The notes below the pieces were generated by a model. That model was not told the origin of the DNA and searched no databases. It saw only the letters and a list, made by a program, of their open reading frames with translations. A stretch of DNA of 64,000 nucleotides, from contig NZ_CYSG01000013.1 in the NCBI RefSeq assembly GCF_001457775.1, positions 38,616-102,615 of the forward strand. Direction: 5' to 3'. The position numbers and the translations under genes are program-made. This document shows positions 8,173-15,666 of this stretch, piece by piece. This DNA is from Phaeobacter sp. CECT 5382 (GTDB lineage: Bacteria > Pseudomonadota > Alphaproteobacteria > Rhodobacterales > Rhodobacteraceae). Numbering within the stretch: position 1 is the first letter of the stretch; each line of letters starts with the position of its first letter.

Positions 8173-9482
8173 GCCTAAATCCTGAGTTGAAGAGCATCAA
8201 TTGCACGGCCTGTGGTGCCGGGCTTGATGTGCTGGGCGGTGGCCGGGTCACCACTCATGTCTGTGCCTATTGCGGCAGCGCATTGGATACGCTGGACAAC
8301 TATCAGGTGCTACAAAAGTTCGATCTGCTAAACCGTCCGGAAAGCCCTTTCAAGATTGGCATGACCGGCACGCTGTTCGGGGTCGACTATACCGTAATCG
8401 GCATGTTGGAGCATGAAGAAGTCTGGGGCCCGCGTCGCTGGACCTGGGTTGATCATCAGTTGTTTTCCCCCACCCATGGCTATGCCTGGCTGACGCTTGA
8501 GGATAGCCATCTCACCTTTTCGCGGCGCTATCGAAAACCGGTGGGCTGGATGTCCGTGACCTGGGTCGAGACGGCGGAAACTCGGCCAAAGCTGCATGCG
8601 GGCGGGGTGGTCTACAAATACTATGAGACCTCCAGCAGTTCGGTAATCTTTGCCGAAGGGGAATTCACCTGGTCGCCAAAGACAGGCGAGAAGACCACCG
8701 CAGTCTCTGCCATGTCCGAGGATGCGGTCCTGTCGTTTTCACAGACCGGACAAGAGCGCGAAATCTACCGCACGGTCTATCTGGATTGGTGGGCGACGGA
8801 ACAGGCCTTTGGGCTTGCAGCAGCGCGCGCGCCGCGCGGTGTCCATGCGCTGCAACCGGCCAAGTTCGGCCCCAACGCTCAGTTTCTAACCAAATCCGGC
8901 CTGCTGATGATGGCGCTTTGCTTGGTCCTGGGGATCTTGCTGTCAGCCTTTCAGGGCAGTTCAGCCTTTGGCACGCAGCGCTTTGACATTGCAGATCTGC
9001 CAGTGACTGTGCCCTTTAAGGTGGTGCAGCCAAGGCGCTTGACGCGGGTGCACCTGAAGGGATCTGCCCACAACAGTTGGGGCTATTTCGCAGTCGAGCT
9101 GGAAGACCCCGAAGGTGAGCTGCTCTTCGAAACCGGCCGTACGGTTGAGTATTATCAGGGCCGGGACAAGGATGGCAGCTGGAGCGAGGGCAGCAACCAC
9201 GCGATGCTTGGCTTCTTTCCACCTGTCGCGGGCACCTACTCCCTGTCGCTGGCCCTGGAAGAGGGCGGGCTATGGGGGCCGAATTCAAGCGATGTGCATC
9301 CAACTGATCGTCCCATGCAACAGCTGGAGGTTTCCATTCGCAATGGGGTGTCCAGTGGGTATTGGCTGTATCTGCTGGGGCTTGGATTTGGTGTGATTGG
9401 CGGTCTGCCACTCATGCGTCGGTTTTTGCACTACAAAGCACGTTGGCGGGGCAGTGACTGGGTAGAAGAGGGGGACGATTGA
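8169..9482 (+). CDS. DUF4178 membrane protein with zinc ribbon (second copy)
   Basis: This 437-residue protein starts with a four-Cys ribbon (CTAC at 12-15, CAYC at 32-35), then a DUF4178 domain (about 60-215, with GMTGTLFGVDYTVIGM and WVDHQLFSPTHGYAWL). A transmembrane helix follows at about 243-263, then a roughly 130-residue beta-rich domain, probably periplasmic, then a second helix near 397-418 and a short basic tail. It could thus sense or handle something across the membrane. It overlaps the first DUF4178 gene by 4 bases, and a 52-residue microprotein gene begins 1 base after its stop. Confidence 0.8.
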   Translation: MSLNPELKSINCTACGAGLDVLGGGRVTTHVCAYCGSALDTLDNYQVLQKFDLLNRPESPFKIGMTGTLFGVDYTVIGMLEHEEVWGPRRWTWVDHQLFSPTHGYAWLTLEDSHLTFSRRYRKPVGWMSVTWVETAETRPKLHAGGVVYKYYETSSSSVIFAEGEFTWSPKTGEKTTAVSAMSEDAVLSFSQTGQEREIYRTVYLDWWATEQAFGLAAARAPRGVHALQPAKFGPNAQFLTKSGLLMMALCLVLGILLSAFQGSSAFGTQRFDIADLPVTVPFKVVQPRRLTRVHLKGSAHNSWGYFAVELEDPEGELLFETGRTVEYYQGRDKDGSWSEGSNHAMLGFFPPVAGTYSLSLALEEGGLWGPNSSDVHPTDRPMQQLEVSIRNGVSSGYWLYLLGLGFGVIGGLPLMRRFLHYKARWRGSDWVEEGDD

Positions 9483-9483
9483 G

Positions 9484-9642
9484 ATGACTGTTTTTCGCCT
9501 GGTCTTTTTGCTGCTGTCAGCCTCGGCTGTCGGTGGAACCAGCTATGTGGCCTACCTGGGGCATGGCGGCGAAAGCCGTGATCTGGATCGCTCTATCCGG
9601 GCTGTCAGCGCTGGGCGGGGATTGAATGGAAGTATCAAATAG
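9484..9642 (+). CDS. 52-residue single-pass membrane microprotein
   Basis: ATG at 9484, TAG at 9640-9642. The product begins MTVFRLVFLLLSASAVGGTS, a hydrophobic segment covering residues 3-25, then a short polar tail with HGGESRDLDRSIRAVSAG. It could be a signal-anchored or secreted peptide. It starts 1 base after the upstream stop and ends 11 bases before the DUF350 gene, so it fits as a real link of the operon. No family was recognised. The tight spacing is the main support. Confidence 0.6.
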   Translation: MTVFRLVFLLLSASAVGGTSYVAYLGHGGESRDLDRSIRAVSAGRGLNGSIK

Positions 9643-9653
9643 AGAGGGCTCTG

Positions 9654-9878
9654 ATGGAGTATCTTGCTGCAATTCAACTGGCTGAGCTGATCAGCACCGT
9701 GTTTTACACCTTTGTCGGTGTGGCCCTGATGGGGGCAGTCTGGAAGGTGGTCGACTGGCTGACGCCATTTCCGATCATGAAAGAGATCGAGCAAGATCAG
9801 AACATGGCACTGGCGGTACTGATCGGGATGCTGTTCATTTCGATCGCCATTATCATCGCCGCCGTCATTGTCTCCTGA
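9654..9878 (+). CDS. DUF350 (UPF0719) small membrane protein
   Basis: This 74-residue protein has two transmembrane helices (about 13-33 and 50-73) joined by a loop with TPFPIMKEIEQDQNMALAV; the E-x-x-Q-D-x-N-x-A-x-A pattern is typical of DUF350 (YjfL-like) proteins. GAGGG lies 8 bases before the ATG. Its stop overlaps the TTG start of the next gene by 11 bases. DUF350 genes are often found next to DUF4178 and spermidine-synthase-like genes; the activity is not known. Confidence 0.85.
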   Translation: MEYLAAIQLAELISTVFYTFVGVALMGAVWKVVDWLTPFPIMKEIEQDQNMALAVLIGMLFISIAIIIAAVIVS

Positions 9879-11463
9879 TCCGGACGTGACTGACAGCAAA
9901 GCAGACGCATCGACGCAGGCGCAGGTGAACAGGGCAGCCCTGCGTCTGCGCGAGACCTGGCTCTTGGTGGCGACCTTTTTGGTGGCTGTGGCAGGCCTCA
10001 TCTATGAACTCATCGCGGCGACGCTGTCGAGCTACCTGCTGGGCGATTCCATCCGTCAGTTTTCCTATGTCATCGGTATATTCCTGTCGTCGATGGGGCT
10101 GGGCGCCTGGCTGTCGCGCTATGTGGCGCAGCCGGTGTCCGGCTTTGTCTGGGCGCAGATCCTGCTGGGCATCGCGGGGGGCTTCATGGCGCCGCTGGTG
10201 TTTTTCACCTTTGCCTGGATGGAGAGCGTCACCCTGCCGCTATATGGGTTGCTGATCACCGTGGGGCTGTTGTCGGGCATGGAGATCCCGCTGATTGCCC
10301 GGGTTCTGAAAGAGATCGGCGCGCCGGAGTTTCGTTTTGAGAATGTTCTCAGCGTGGACTACATCGGCGCACTGGCGGCCTCGTTGGCCTTTCCGCTGCT
10401 GATTATCCCGCACCTGGGACTGATGCCGGCCAGCCTCACTTTCGGGGCGCTTAACCTGGTGGTGGCGGGACTGTCGTTGTGGATCTTTCGAAGCCAGACC
10501 AGTGCCCTGCAGGTTGCTGTCTGGGCACTGGCGCTGACAGGCACATTGGCAGCCCTCTGGCAGGCAGAACGTCTGGTGTCGGCCAGCGAGGCGGCCTTGT
10601 TTGAGGATGATATCATCTTCAGTGAGGCAACGCCCTATCAGCAGATCACCGTGACCCGCTATCGCACCCGCACCCGGTTGTTTCTGGACTATTCCATCCA
10701 GTTCGACAGCCTGGACGAGCATCGCTATCACGAAAGCCTGGTGCACCCGGCGATGGCGCAGGCGCCGCGGCGCAAATCGGTGCTGATCCTGGGCGGCGGT
10801 GATGGGATGGCAGCACGTGAGGTACTGCGCTGGGCTGCTGTCGAAGAGATCACGCTGGTGGATCTGGACCCCCGCGTGACGGAATTGTTTCGCGACCATC
10901 CGGATCTGTCGGCCCTGAACCAGGACGCGCTGCGCGACCCAAGAGTAACAATTCACAACACAGATGCCTGGCGTTTCGTCGAGGACAGCACCGCAGTCTT
11001 TGACGTGATCATCATTGATCTGCCGGACCCCAAAAACCTGTCCCTGTCCAAGCTGTATAGCCGCCAGTTTTACGGCACCCTGGTGGAGCGGCTCAGCGCG
11101 CAGGGGGTGATGGTTACCCAGGCAGGATCTCCGCTATTTGCCCGTGAGGCCTTCTGGTCGATCAAAACCACCCTCGCGGCAAGTCGTAATCCGAACCGTC
11201 CCGGACAGGGGTTATATACGCGCCCCTACCATGCCTATCTGCCGAGCTTTGGCGACTGGGGTTTTGTGATGGCCAGTGTAATGCCCCTTACAGACCGTCC
11301 AATTGGGCTTCCTGCGGGGCTGAAATATCTGTCACCCGAGGTCTGGCAGGCCGCGCAGGTCTTTGACCTTGAAACCGGACCGCTGGAGGTTTCAGCCAAT
11401 ACGCTGCAATCGCATGCGTTGGTGGGCTATTACCTGGATGGCTGGGCGCGCTGGTTCGAATGA
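9868..11463 (+). CDS. membrane-embedded spermidine-synthase-like aminopropyltransferase
   Basis: This 531-residue protein starts at TTG 9868 (a GTG at 9886 is an alternative). It has about seven transmembrane helices between residues 32 and 232, then a spermidine-synthase-like Rossmann domain: YQQITVTRY near 257, DEHRYHE near 283, the nucleotide motif LILGGGDG at 306-313, VDLDP at 331-335 and IIDLPDP at 382-388. The usual LDG before the first substrate strand is LDY here. Cytosolic SpeE transfers aminopropyl from decarboxylated S-adenosylmethionine to putrescine; the substrate of this membrane form is not known. It ends the DUF4178 operon, and a strong terminator follows. Confidence 0.85.
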   Translation: MSPDPDVTDSKADASTQAQVNRAALRLRETWLLVATFLVAVAGLIYELIAATLSSYLLGDSIRQFSYVIGIFLSSMGLGAWLSRYVAQPVSGFVWAQILLGIAGGFMAPLVFFTFAWMESVTLPLYGLLITVGLLSGMEIPLIARVLKEIGAPEFRFENVLSVDYIGALAASLAFPLLIIPHLGLMPASLTFGALNLVVAGLSLWIFRSQTSALQVAVWALALTGTLAALWQAERLVSASEAALFEDDIIFSEATPYQQITVTRYRTRTRLFLDYSIQFDSLDEHRYHESLVHPAMAQAPRRKSVLILGGGDGMAAREVLRWAAVEEITLVDLDPRVTELFRDHPDLSALNQDALRDPRVTIHNTDAWRFVEDSTAVFDVIIIDLPDPKNLSLSKLYSRQFYGTLVERLSAQGVMVTQAGSPLFAREAFWSIKTTLAASRNPNRPGQGLYTRPYHAYLPSFGDWGFVMASVMPLTDRPIGLPAGLKYLSPEVWQAAQVFDLETGPLEVSANTLQSHALVGYYLDGWARWFE

Positions 11464-11504
11464 AAACTACCTGTTCTGTCCAAAAAGCTGCCCCCGAATA
11501 TGAG

Positions 11505-11546
11505 AAAGGCCCGGGCTGTTGCGCCGGGCCTTTTGTATTTTTTTTT
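11505..11546 (+). terminator. Rho-independent terminator of the DUF4178/SpeE-like operon
   Basis: AAAGGCCCGG (11505-11514) pairs perfectly with CCGGGCCTTT (11524-11533), followed by TTGTA and a run of nine T (11538-11546). It lies 42 bases past the stop and separates this operon from the convergent hmu genes. Confidence 0.9.
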
Positions 11547-11553
11547 GTGGATG

Positions 11554-12366
11554 TCAGGCTGAGCGCGCAGCCAGATCGATCCGAGCCTGCGGCAGCAGAA
11601 AGGGGATCTGGGCCGGTGGGGTGGTATTCACGGGTACCGGGCAGCCATAGGTGCGGGCCAGGGTTTCATCCGTCAGCACCTCAAACGGGGTGCCGGTTGC
11701 CGCAATCAGCCCTGCCTCCATCAGCACCACATGATCGGCAAACATGGCGGTGAAGTTGAGATCATGCATCACTGCCACCACGCCACCACCGCGTGTCGCA
11801 TAATTGCGGGCCAGATCCATCACCGTGAACTGATGCCCGATATCAAGGCTCGCTACCGGTTCATCCAGGATCAGCCAGCGCGGAGTGCCGTCAACCACAG
11901 GCTCCCAGACCTGGGTGACAACGCGAGCCAACTGCACCCGCTGCTGTTCGCCGCCTGACAGATCCTGATACATACGCCCGGCAAAACCAGCCAGCCCCAC
12001 GGCTTCGAGCGCCTGTAGGGGCACTGTGCTATCCGCAGCTGACAACCCGGCGCTGAGGCCAAGGCGCACGATTTCGAGCACGGTAAAGGGAAAGGCGATG
12101 CTGCTGTTTTGCGGCTGCACCGCGCGGATCGCAGCCAGTTGCCAAGGCTTCATATCGGTCGTGTCTGCACCATTCAGGCGGACTTTTCCCCGATGGGCTA
12201 TCTCCCCAGTCATGGCGCGCAACAATGTGGTCTTGCCAGACCCATTTGGGCCGACAATTGTAGTGACACGACCAGCCGTGGCGCTGAAATCCACATCCTT
12301 CAGGACTTGGCGGCGCCCCAGTTTGACGCTGATGCCCTTGGCTTGCAGGGTGAATTCTTGCGTCAT
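11554..12366 (-). CDS. hmuV: heme ABC transporter ATP-binding protein
   Basis: With the ATG at 12366 the protein has 270 residues. Walker A GPNGSGKTT lies near residue 36, the signature LSGGEQQRVQLAR near 140, Walker B WLILDEPVASLD near 166, and the switch His in VMHDLN follows. It drives heme import through HmuU. The start overlaps the hmuU stop as ATGA, so translation is coupled; an upstream in-frame start inside hmuU is less likely. It is the last gene of hmuSTUV. Confidence 0.93.
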   Translation of the reverse strand: MTQEFTLQAKGISVKLGRRQVLKDVDFSATAGRVTTIVGPNGSGKTTLLRAMTGEIAHRGKVRLNGADTTDMKPWQLAAIRAVQPQNSSIAFPFTVLEIVRLGLSAGLSAADSTVPLQALEAVGLAGFAGRMYQDLSGGEQQRVQLARVVTQVWEPVVDGTPRWLILDEPVASLDIGHQFTVMDLARNYATRGGGVVAVMHDLNFTAMFADHVVLMEAGLIAATGTPFEVLTDETLARTYGCPVPVNTTPPAQIPFLLPQARIDLAARSA

Positions 12367-13469
12367 ATCCCCAATCCTCCGCGGCGTTTCAGCAGGATCC
12401 AAAGGAACACAGGCGCGCCCAGGATGGCGGTAACGATGCCGATGGGCAGTTCTGCCGGGGCCACAATGATACGGGCGATCATATCAGCAGCGAGCAGCAA
12501 TGTTGCCCCGAGCAGGGCCGCGTTGGGCAGAAGGCTGTGGTGATCAGGGCCAGTGGCCAGACGCAGCAGATGCGGCACCACGATGCCAATGAACCCAATG
12601 CCACCTGAAACCGCAACCGCAGCTCCGGTGGCCCCGGCAACGGCCAGAATGGCGATATTCTTGACGCGTTGCACGGCTATGCCGGTGTGACCGGCGGCGG
12701 CCTCTCCCAGCGCCAGCGCATTCAGGCCGCGCGCCAGAAATGGCGCGGTGGCCAGCGCCAGACCGATGATTGGCAGGGCCGTCAGAACCTTGACCCATGT
12801 GGCCCCGGCCAGGGATCCCATGCCCCAAAAGGTCAGATCGCGCAGCTGGGTGTCATCTGCGATATAGACAAGAATGCCAGAGGTGGCCCCGGACAAAGCC
12901 CCCAACGCGATCCCGGCCAGCAACATGGTGGCAACCGATGTCTGTCCACCACGGGTGGAGACCCGATAGAGGATCAGGGTCGAGGCCCAGCCGCCAAAAA
13001 ACGCAGATAATGGCACAAGCGCAGAGCCTACGAGTTGCTGCACCGTCGCAGGCAGCAGGCTGCCCAACACGATGGCAGTGATCGCGGCGAGCCCGGCGCC
13101 GGCACTGACCCCGACAATGCCGGGATCAGCCAGGGGGTTGCGAAACAGCCCCTGCATCACCGCGCCAGAAACCGCCAGAGAGGCCCCGACGAGGATCCCC
13201 ATGCACAGCCTAGGCAGGCGTATATCCAGCAGAACCACCCGCTCCATTGTGGACAGCTCCCGACCGGCCAGCAGATCCTGCAGCACCGCCCACAAGGAGG
13301 TGCCAGAAGCACCAGTGGTGAGCGACAACAGCGAGACCAGTCCCAACAGCAAAACCAGAAGTAGTGTGAGCTGCCGCGCCCGAATGCGGCGGTCCACTGC
13401 GGGGCTGATGAGCTCTGGCTTGGATGCTCCCGCCTCTGGATTGGCGATATCAGTGGTGGCGAGACTCAC
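12363..13469 (-). CDS. hmuU: heme ABC transporter permease
   Basis: This 368-residue FecCD/BtuC-type permease has a cytoplasmic N-terminal stretch of about 30 residues and then roughly ten hydrophobic helices. Family motifs include LDIRLPRLCMGILVGASLAVSGAVMQGLFRNPLADPGIVGVSAGAG, seen near residues 82-127, and GIGFIGIVVPHLLRL near 290-304. It forms the inner-membrane heme channel. The gene overlaps hmuT by 4 bases upstream and hmuV by 4 bases downstream. Confidence 0.94.
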   Translation of the reverse strand: MSLATTDIANPEAGASKPELISPAVDRRIRARQLTLLLVLLLGLVSLLSLTTGASGTSLWAVLQDLLAGRELSTMERVVLLDIRLPRLCMGILVGASLAVSGAVMQGLFRNPLADPGIVGVSAGAGLAAITAIVLGSLLPATVQQLVGSALVPLSAFFGGWASTLILYRVSTRGGQTSVATMLLAGIALGALSGATSGILVYIADDTQLRDLTFWGMGSLAGATWVKVLTALPIIGLALATAPFLARGLNALALGEAAAGHTGIAVQRVKNIAILAVAGATGAAVAVSGGIGFIGIVVPHLLRLATGPDHHSLLPNAALLGATLLLAADMIARIIVAPAELPIGIVTAILGAPVFLWILLKRRGGLGI

Positions 13470-14335
13470 TGTGCTGCTCCGTAGATGGCTGTGGAAAGCT
13501 CTGCTACAGCAGAGGCCGTGCGCGGCCCGAAGCCCAGAAGGTGCAAGCCGTTCATCCGGATCAGGTGCCCGGATTGTGCGGCGGGTGTCAGGGCAAGGGC
13601 TGGCAGCTCCAACATGGAAGTTTTGGTCAATCCGTGATCCCCGCCGCGATCCATCGCCAGGATCACATCTGGCGCGGCAGCGGCAATGGCCTCGTCTGTC
13701 ATTTGCTTGTAGCCACTAAACTGAGTGATGGCATTGATCCCGCCAGCCATCTGGATAATGCCATCTGCGGCGGTGTCCCGACCGCCGACCATGACGCGGC
13801 CACCCTGCGTTGAAAGCACAAACAGGATGCGTTTCGGGTGATCCCCTGCGGCCGCTGTTGCGCGCCTCTGCGCGTCAGCCAACTCGGTGGTGACACGCGC
13901 ACTGAGCGCCTGCGCGGCTTCGTCCTTTCCCAGAGCTGTGCCGACGGTTTCGATCTTGGTCGCAACTCCGGCGGCTGAATAGATCTCTGGTACCTCGACA
14001 TAGATGACATTGGCCTGTTTCAACACATCAAGCGTGGCTGGCGGGCCGGACCCTTCGGTGGCAATGATCATGTCGGGGTCCACCGACAGTACCCCTTCGG
14101 GGGACAGGGCACGGGCATAGCCGACATTGGGCAGCTCCTCTGCCGCTGCTGGGAAAGAGGAGGTTGTATCGCGCGCCACCAGCCGGTTCTGTTGTCCTAG
14201 TGCGTAGACAATTTCGGTGACGGAGCCACCAATAGACACAATACGGGTGGCACTCTCGGCGCGCCCCATCTGGGCCGCAAAAAGCGTGAGAATGACTATG
14301 TTAAGCCCGGTGAACAGACGAGAAAACAGGCTCAT
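13466..14335 (-). CDS. hmuT: periplasmic heme-binding protein
   Basis: This 289-residue substrate-binding protein has a signal peptide (hydrophobic residues 9-24, cleavage near GRA-ES), then a cluster A fold typical of TroA/BtuF-like proteins. RIVSIGGSVTEIVYALG near residue 32 and PNVGYARALSPEGVLSVDPDMIIA near 69 match HmuT. The Tyr in VGYARALSPE is the expected axial heme ligand. It hands heme to HmuUV. It overlaps hmuU and hmuS by 4 bases each. Confidence 0.93.
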   Translation of the reverse strand: MSLFSRLFTGLNIVILTLFAAQMGRAESATRIVSIGGSVTEIVYALGQQNRLVARDTTSSFPAAAEELPNVGYARALSPEGVLSVDPDMIIATEGSGPPATLDVLKQANVIYVEVPEIYSAAGVATKIETVGTALGKDEAAQALSARVTTELADAQRRATAAAGDHPKRILFVLSTQGGRVMVGGRDTAADGIIQMAGGINAITQFSGYKQMTDEAIAAAAPDVILAMDRGGDHGLTKTSMLELPALALTPAAQSGHLIRMNGLHLLGFGPRTASAVAELSTAIYGAAQ

Positions 14336-15426
14336 TCGGCGGCCTCCGAAGCGGTGGGTGTTGCTGAAAGATCGGCCACGACAGAGCCGTCCAGCGCAGG
14401 CAGGCCGGCAACGAGGTCATTCCAGGCGGGAGGGTGATCTTTGGCCTCGGTGCGGCGGCCAAAGACCTGCAGGATGATGGTCCCGTCCGCATCAAAGGCT
14501 TCGACCGAGATTGCCGCGCCGCGCTGCGTGGGTTTGTTGATGGCCCAGACTTCGGCAATGTGATCAAGACGCAGATGCAGATCAAACCCAGGATCGAGGA
14601 TGTTTTGCCAGGGGCCCATGCTGCGCAGGTTTTTGATCGGGCCGGTGTGGATTTCGATGCAGCCCATATTGCCGACAAAGATCATAACCTCGATGCCCTG
14701 ATCCTGTAGCGCGTGCAGCATGTCATCCACGGAGGTTGGGGCCAGCGCACGTGCCAGGGGTTCGCCTGCAATGCGGTAGGCGCCAAGCCGGTTCATTTTC
14801 AGCTTCGAGGTCAGCTGGCGGAACTGATGGGTATCCGTCATCTTGGCCCACTGGCGGCGCAACTCATCGGCCTTTTTTGGGTCCGCCTTGGCTGTTTCCG
14901 GTGGGGTGCGGGTTGCAACATCCAGCTTGTCATCCTGATCCGGCAACGCCAGGTCAGTGACCAGCGCCTGCCAGGCGGTCAGATCTGACGCGTCACGCAG
15001 ATGCACCTTGTGGACGGCGTCGCCTGCGGCATCAAAGAACTGGATCGAGCGGCGGATGCCGGCATCGCTGCTGCGCTCGACCGCAAAAGCGAATTGAAAA
15101 TGGCGGGGAAACAGGCGCAGGGCGATGGCGTCAGTCAGAAACATCGAGGCGTGGTTTCCTGGGGGGGAGTCATCATAGACGCCGAATTTTTTGATCACGC
15201 AGGATGCGTTGCGGGTCAGCGCCCTAACCTCACCCAGGGCTGCGAGCCTTGGAAAGACCTGATCGATATCTGAGGTGATACAGGTGACGCCTTCACCAAC
15301 GAAGGCAGCGACCAGCTGGCCTTCGGTGATACCGAATTGACCGGCAAAATCGCGGTCGCGCAGCTTGGCGTTTTCATTGCGTGCTTGACGGATCGCCTGC
15401 GGTTCCAGGGTGGGGGACTGGCTCAT
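14332..15426 (-). CDS. hmuS: heme-degrading/heme-trafficking factor
   Basis: This 364-residue protein belongs to the HemS/HmuS/ChuS family with its two repeated halves: AKLRDRDFAGQFGITEGQLVAA near residue 20 and a second half with MLHALQDQGIEVMIFVGNMGCIEIHTGP near 232-260. The His in the latter segment and the Asp/Arg-rich region are typical heme contacts. Members bind heme in the cytoplasm and some break it down. It is the first gene of the minus-strand hmuSTUV operon and is divergent from hmuR. Confidence 0.93.
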   Translation of the reverse strand: MSQSPTLEPQAIRQARNENAKLRDRDFAGQFGITEGQLVAAFVGEGVTCITSDIDQVFPRLAALGEVRALTRNASCVIKKFGVYDDSPPGNHASMFLTDAIALRLFPRHFQFAFAVERSSDAGIRRSIQFFDAAGDAVHKVHLRDASDLTAWQALVTDLALPDQDDKLDVATRTPPETAKADPKKADELRRQWAKMTDTHQFRQLTSKLKMNRLGAYRIAGEPLARALAPTSVDDMLHALQDQGIEVMIFVGNMGCIEIHTGPIKNLRSMGPWQNILDPGFDLHLRLDHIAEVWAINKPTQRGAAISVEAFDADGTIILQVFGRRTEAKDHPPAWNDLVAGLPALDGSVVADLSATPTASEAAE

Positions 15427-15666
15427 GTTGGCCCTTTCGAGAGTGCAAGGTTTTGCGGGAAAGGGCTGGCTTTGGCCGCGCTAAGGGGCGCGGGTCAGGC
15501 TGGCAACTACATTTGTAGCAGGGTGGAATTTATGTTGACTGTTTTTATCACCTTTACTATCAGGCTCAAGCGGAAAGTGACGATTCCGCCAGGAACATAA
15601 CAAACAAACTACCGCGCCAGCCTTTTGCAAGCACTCGGTCAAGAACGTGATGCAAAGGGACATGTG
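15427..15666. promoter_or_regulatory. divergent hmuS/hmuR control region
   Basis: This 240-base region separates hmuS from hmuR. On the plus strand TTGACT at 15535-15540 followed 17 bases later by TATCAG is a possible hmuR promoter. No clear Irr or Fur box could be recognised by eye. Iron or heme control is expected from the genes, not shown by a motif. Confidence 0.4.
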
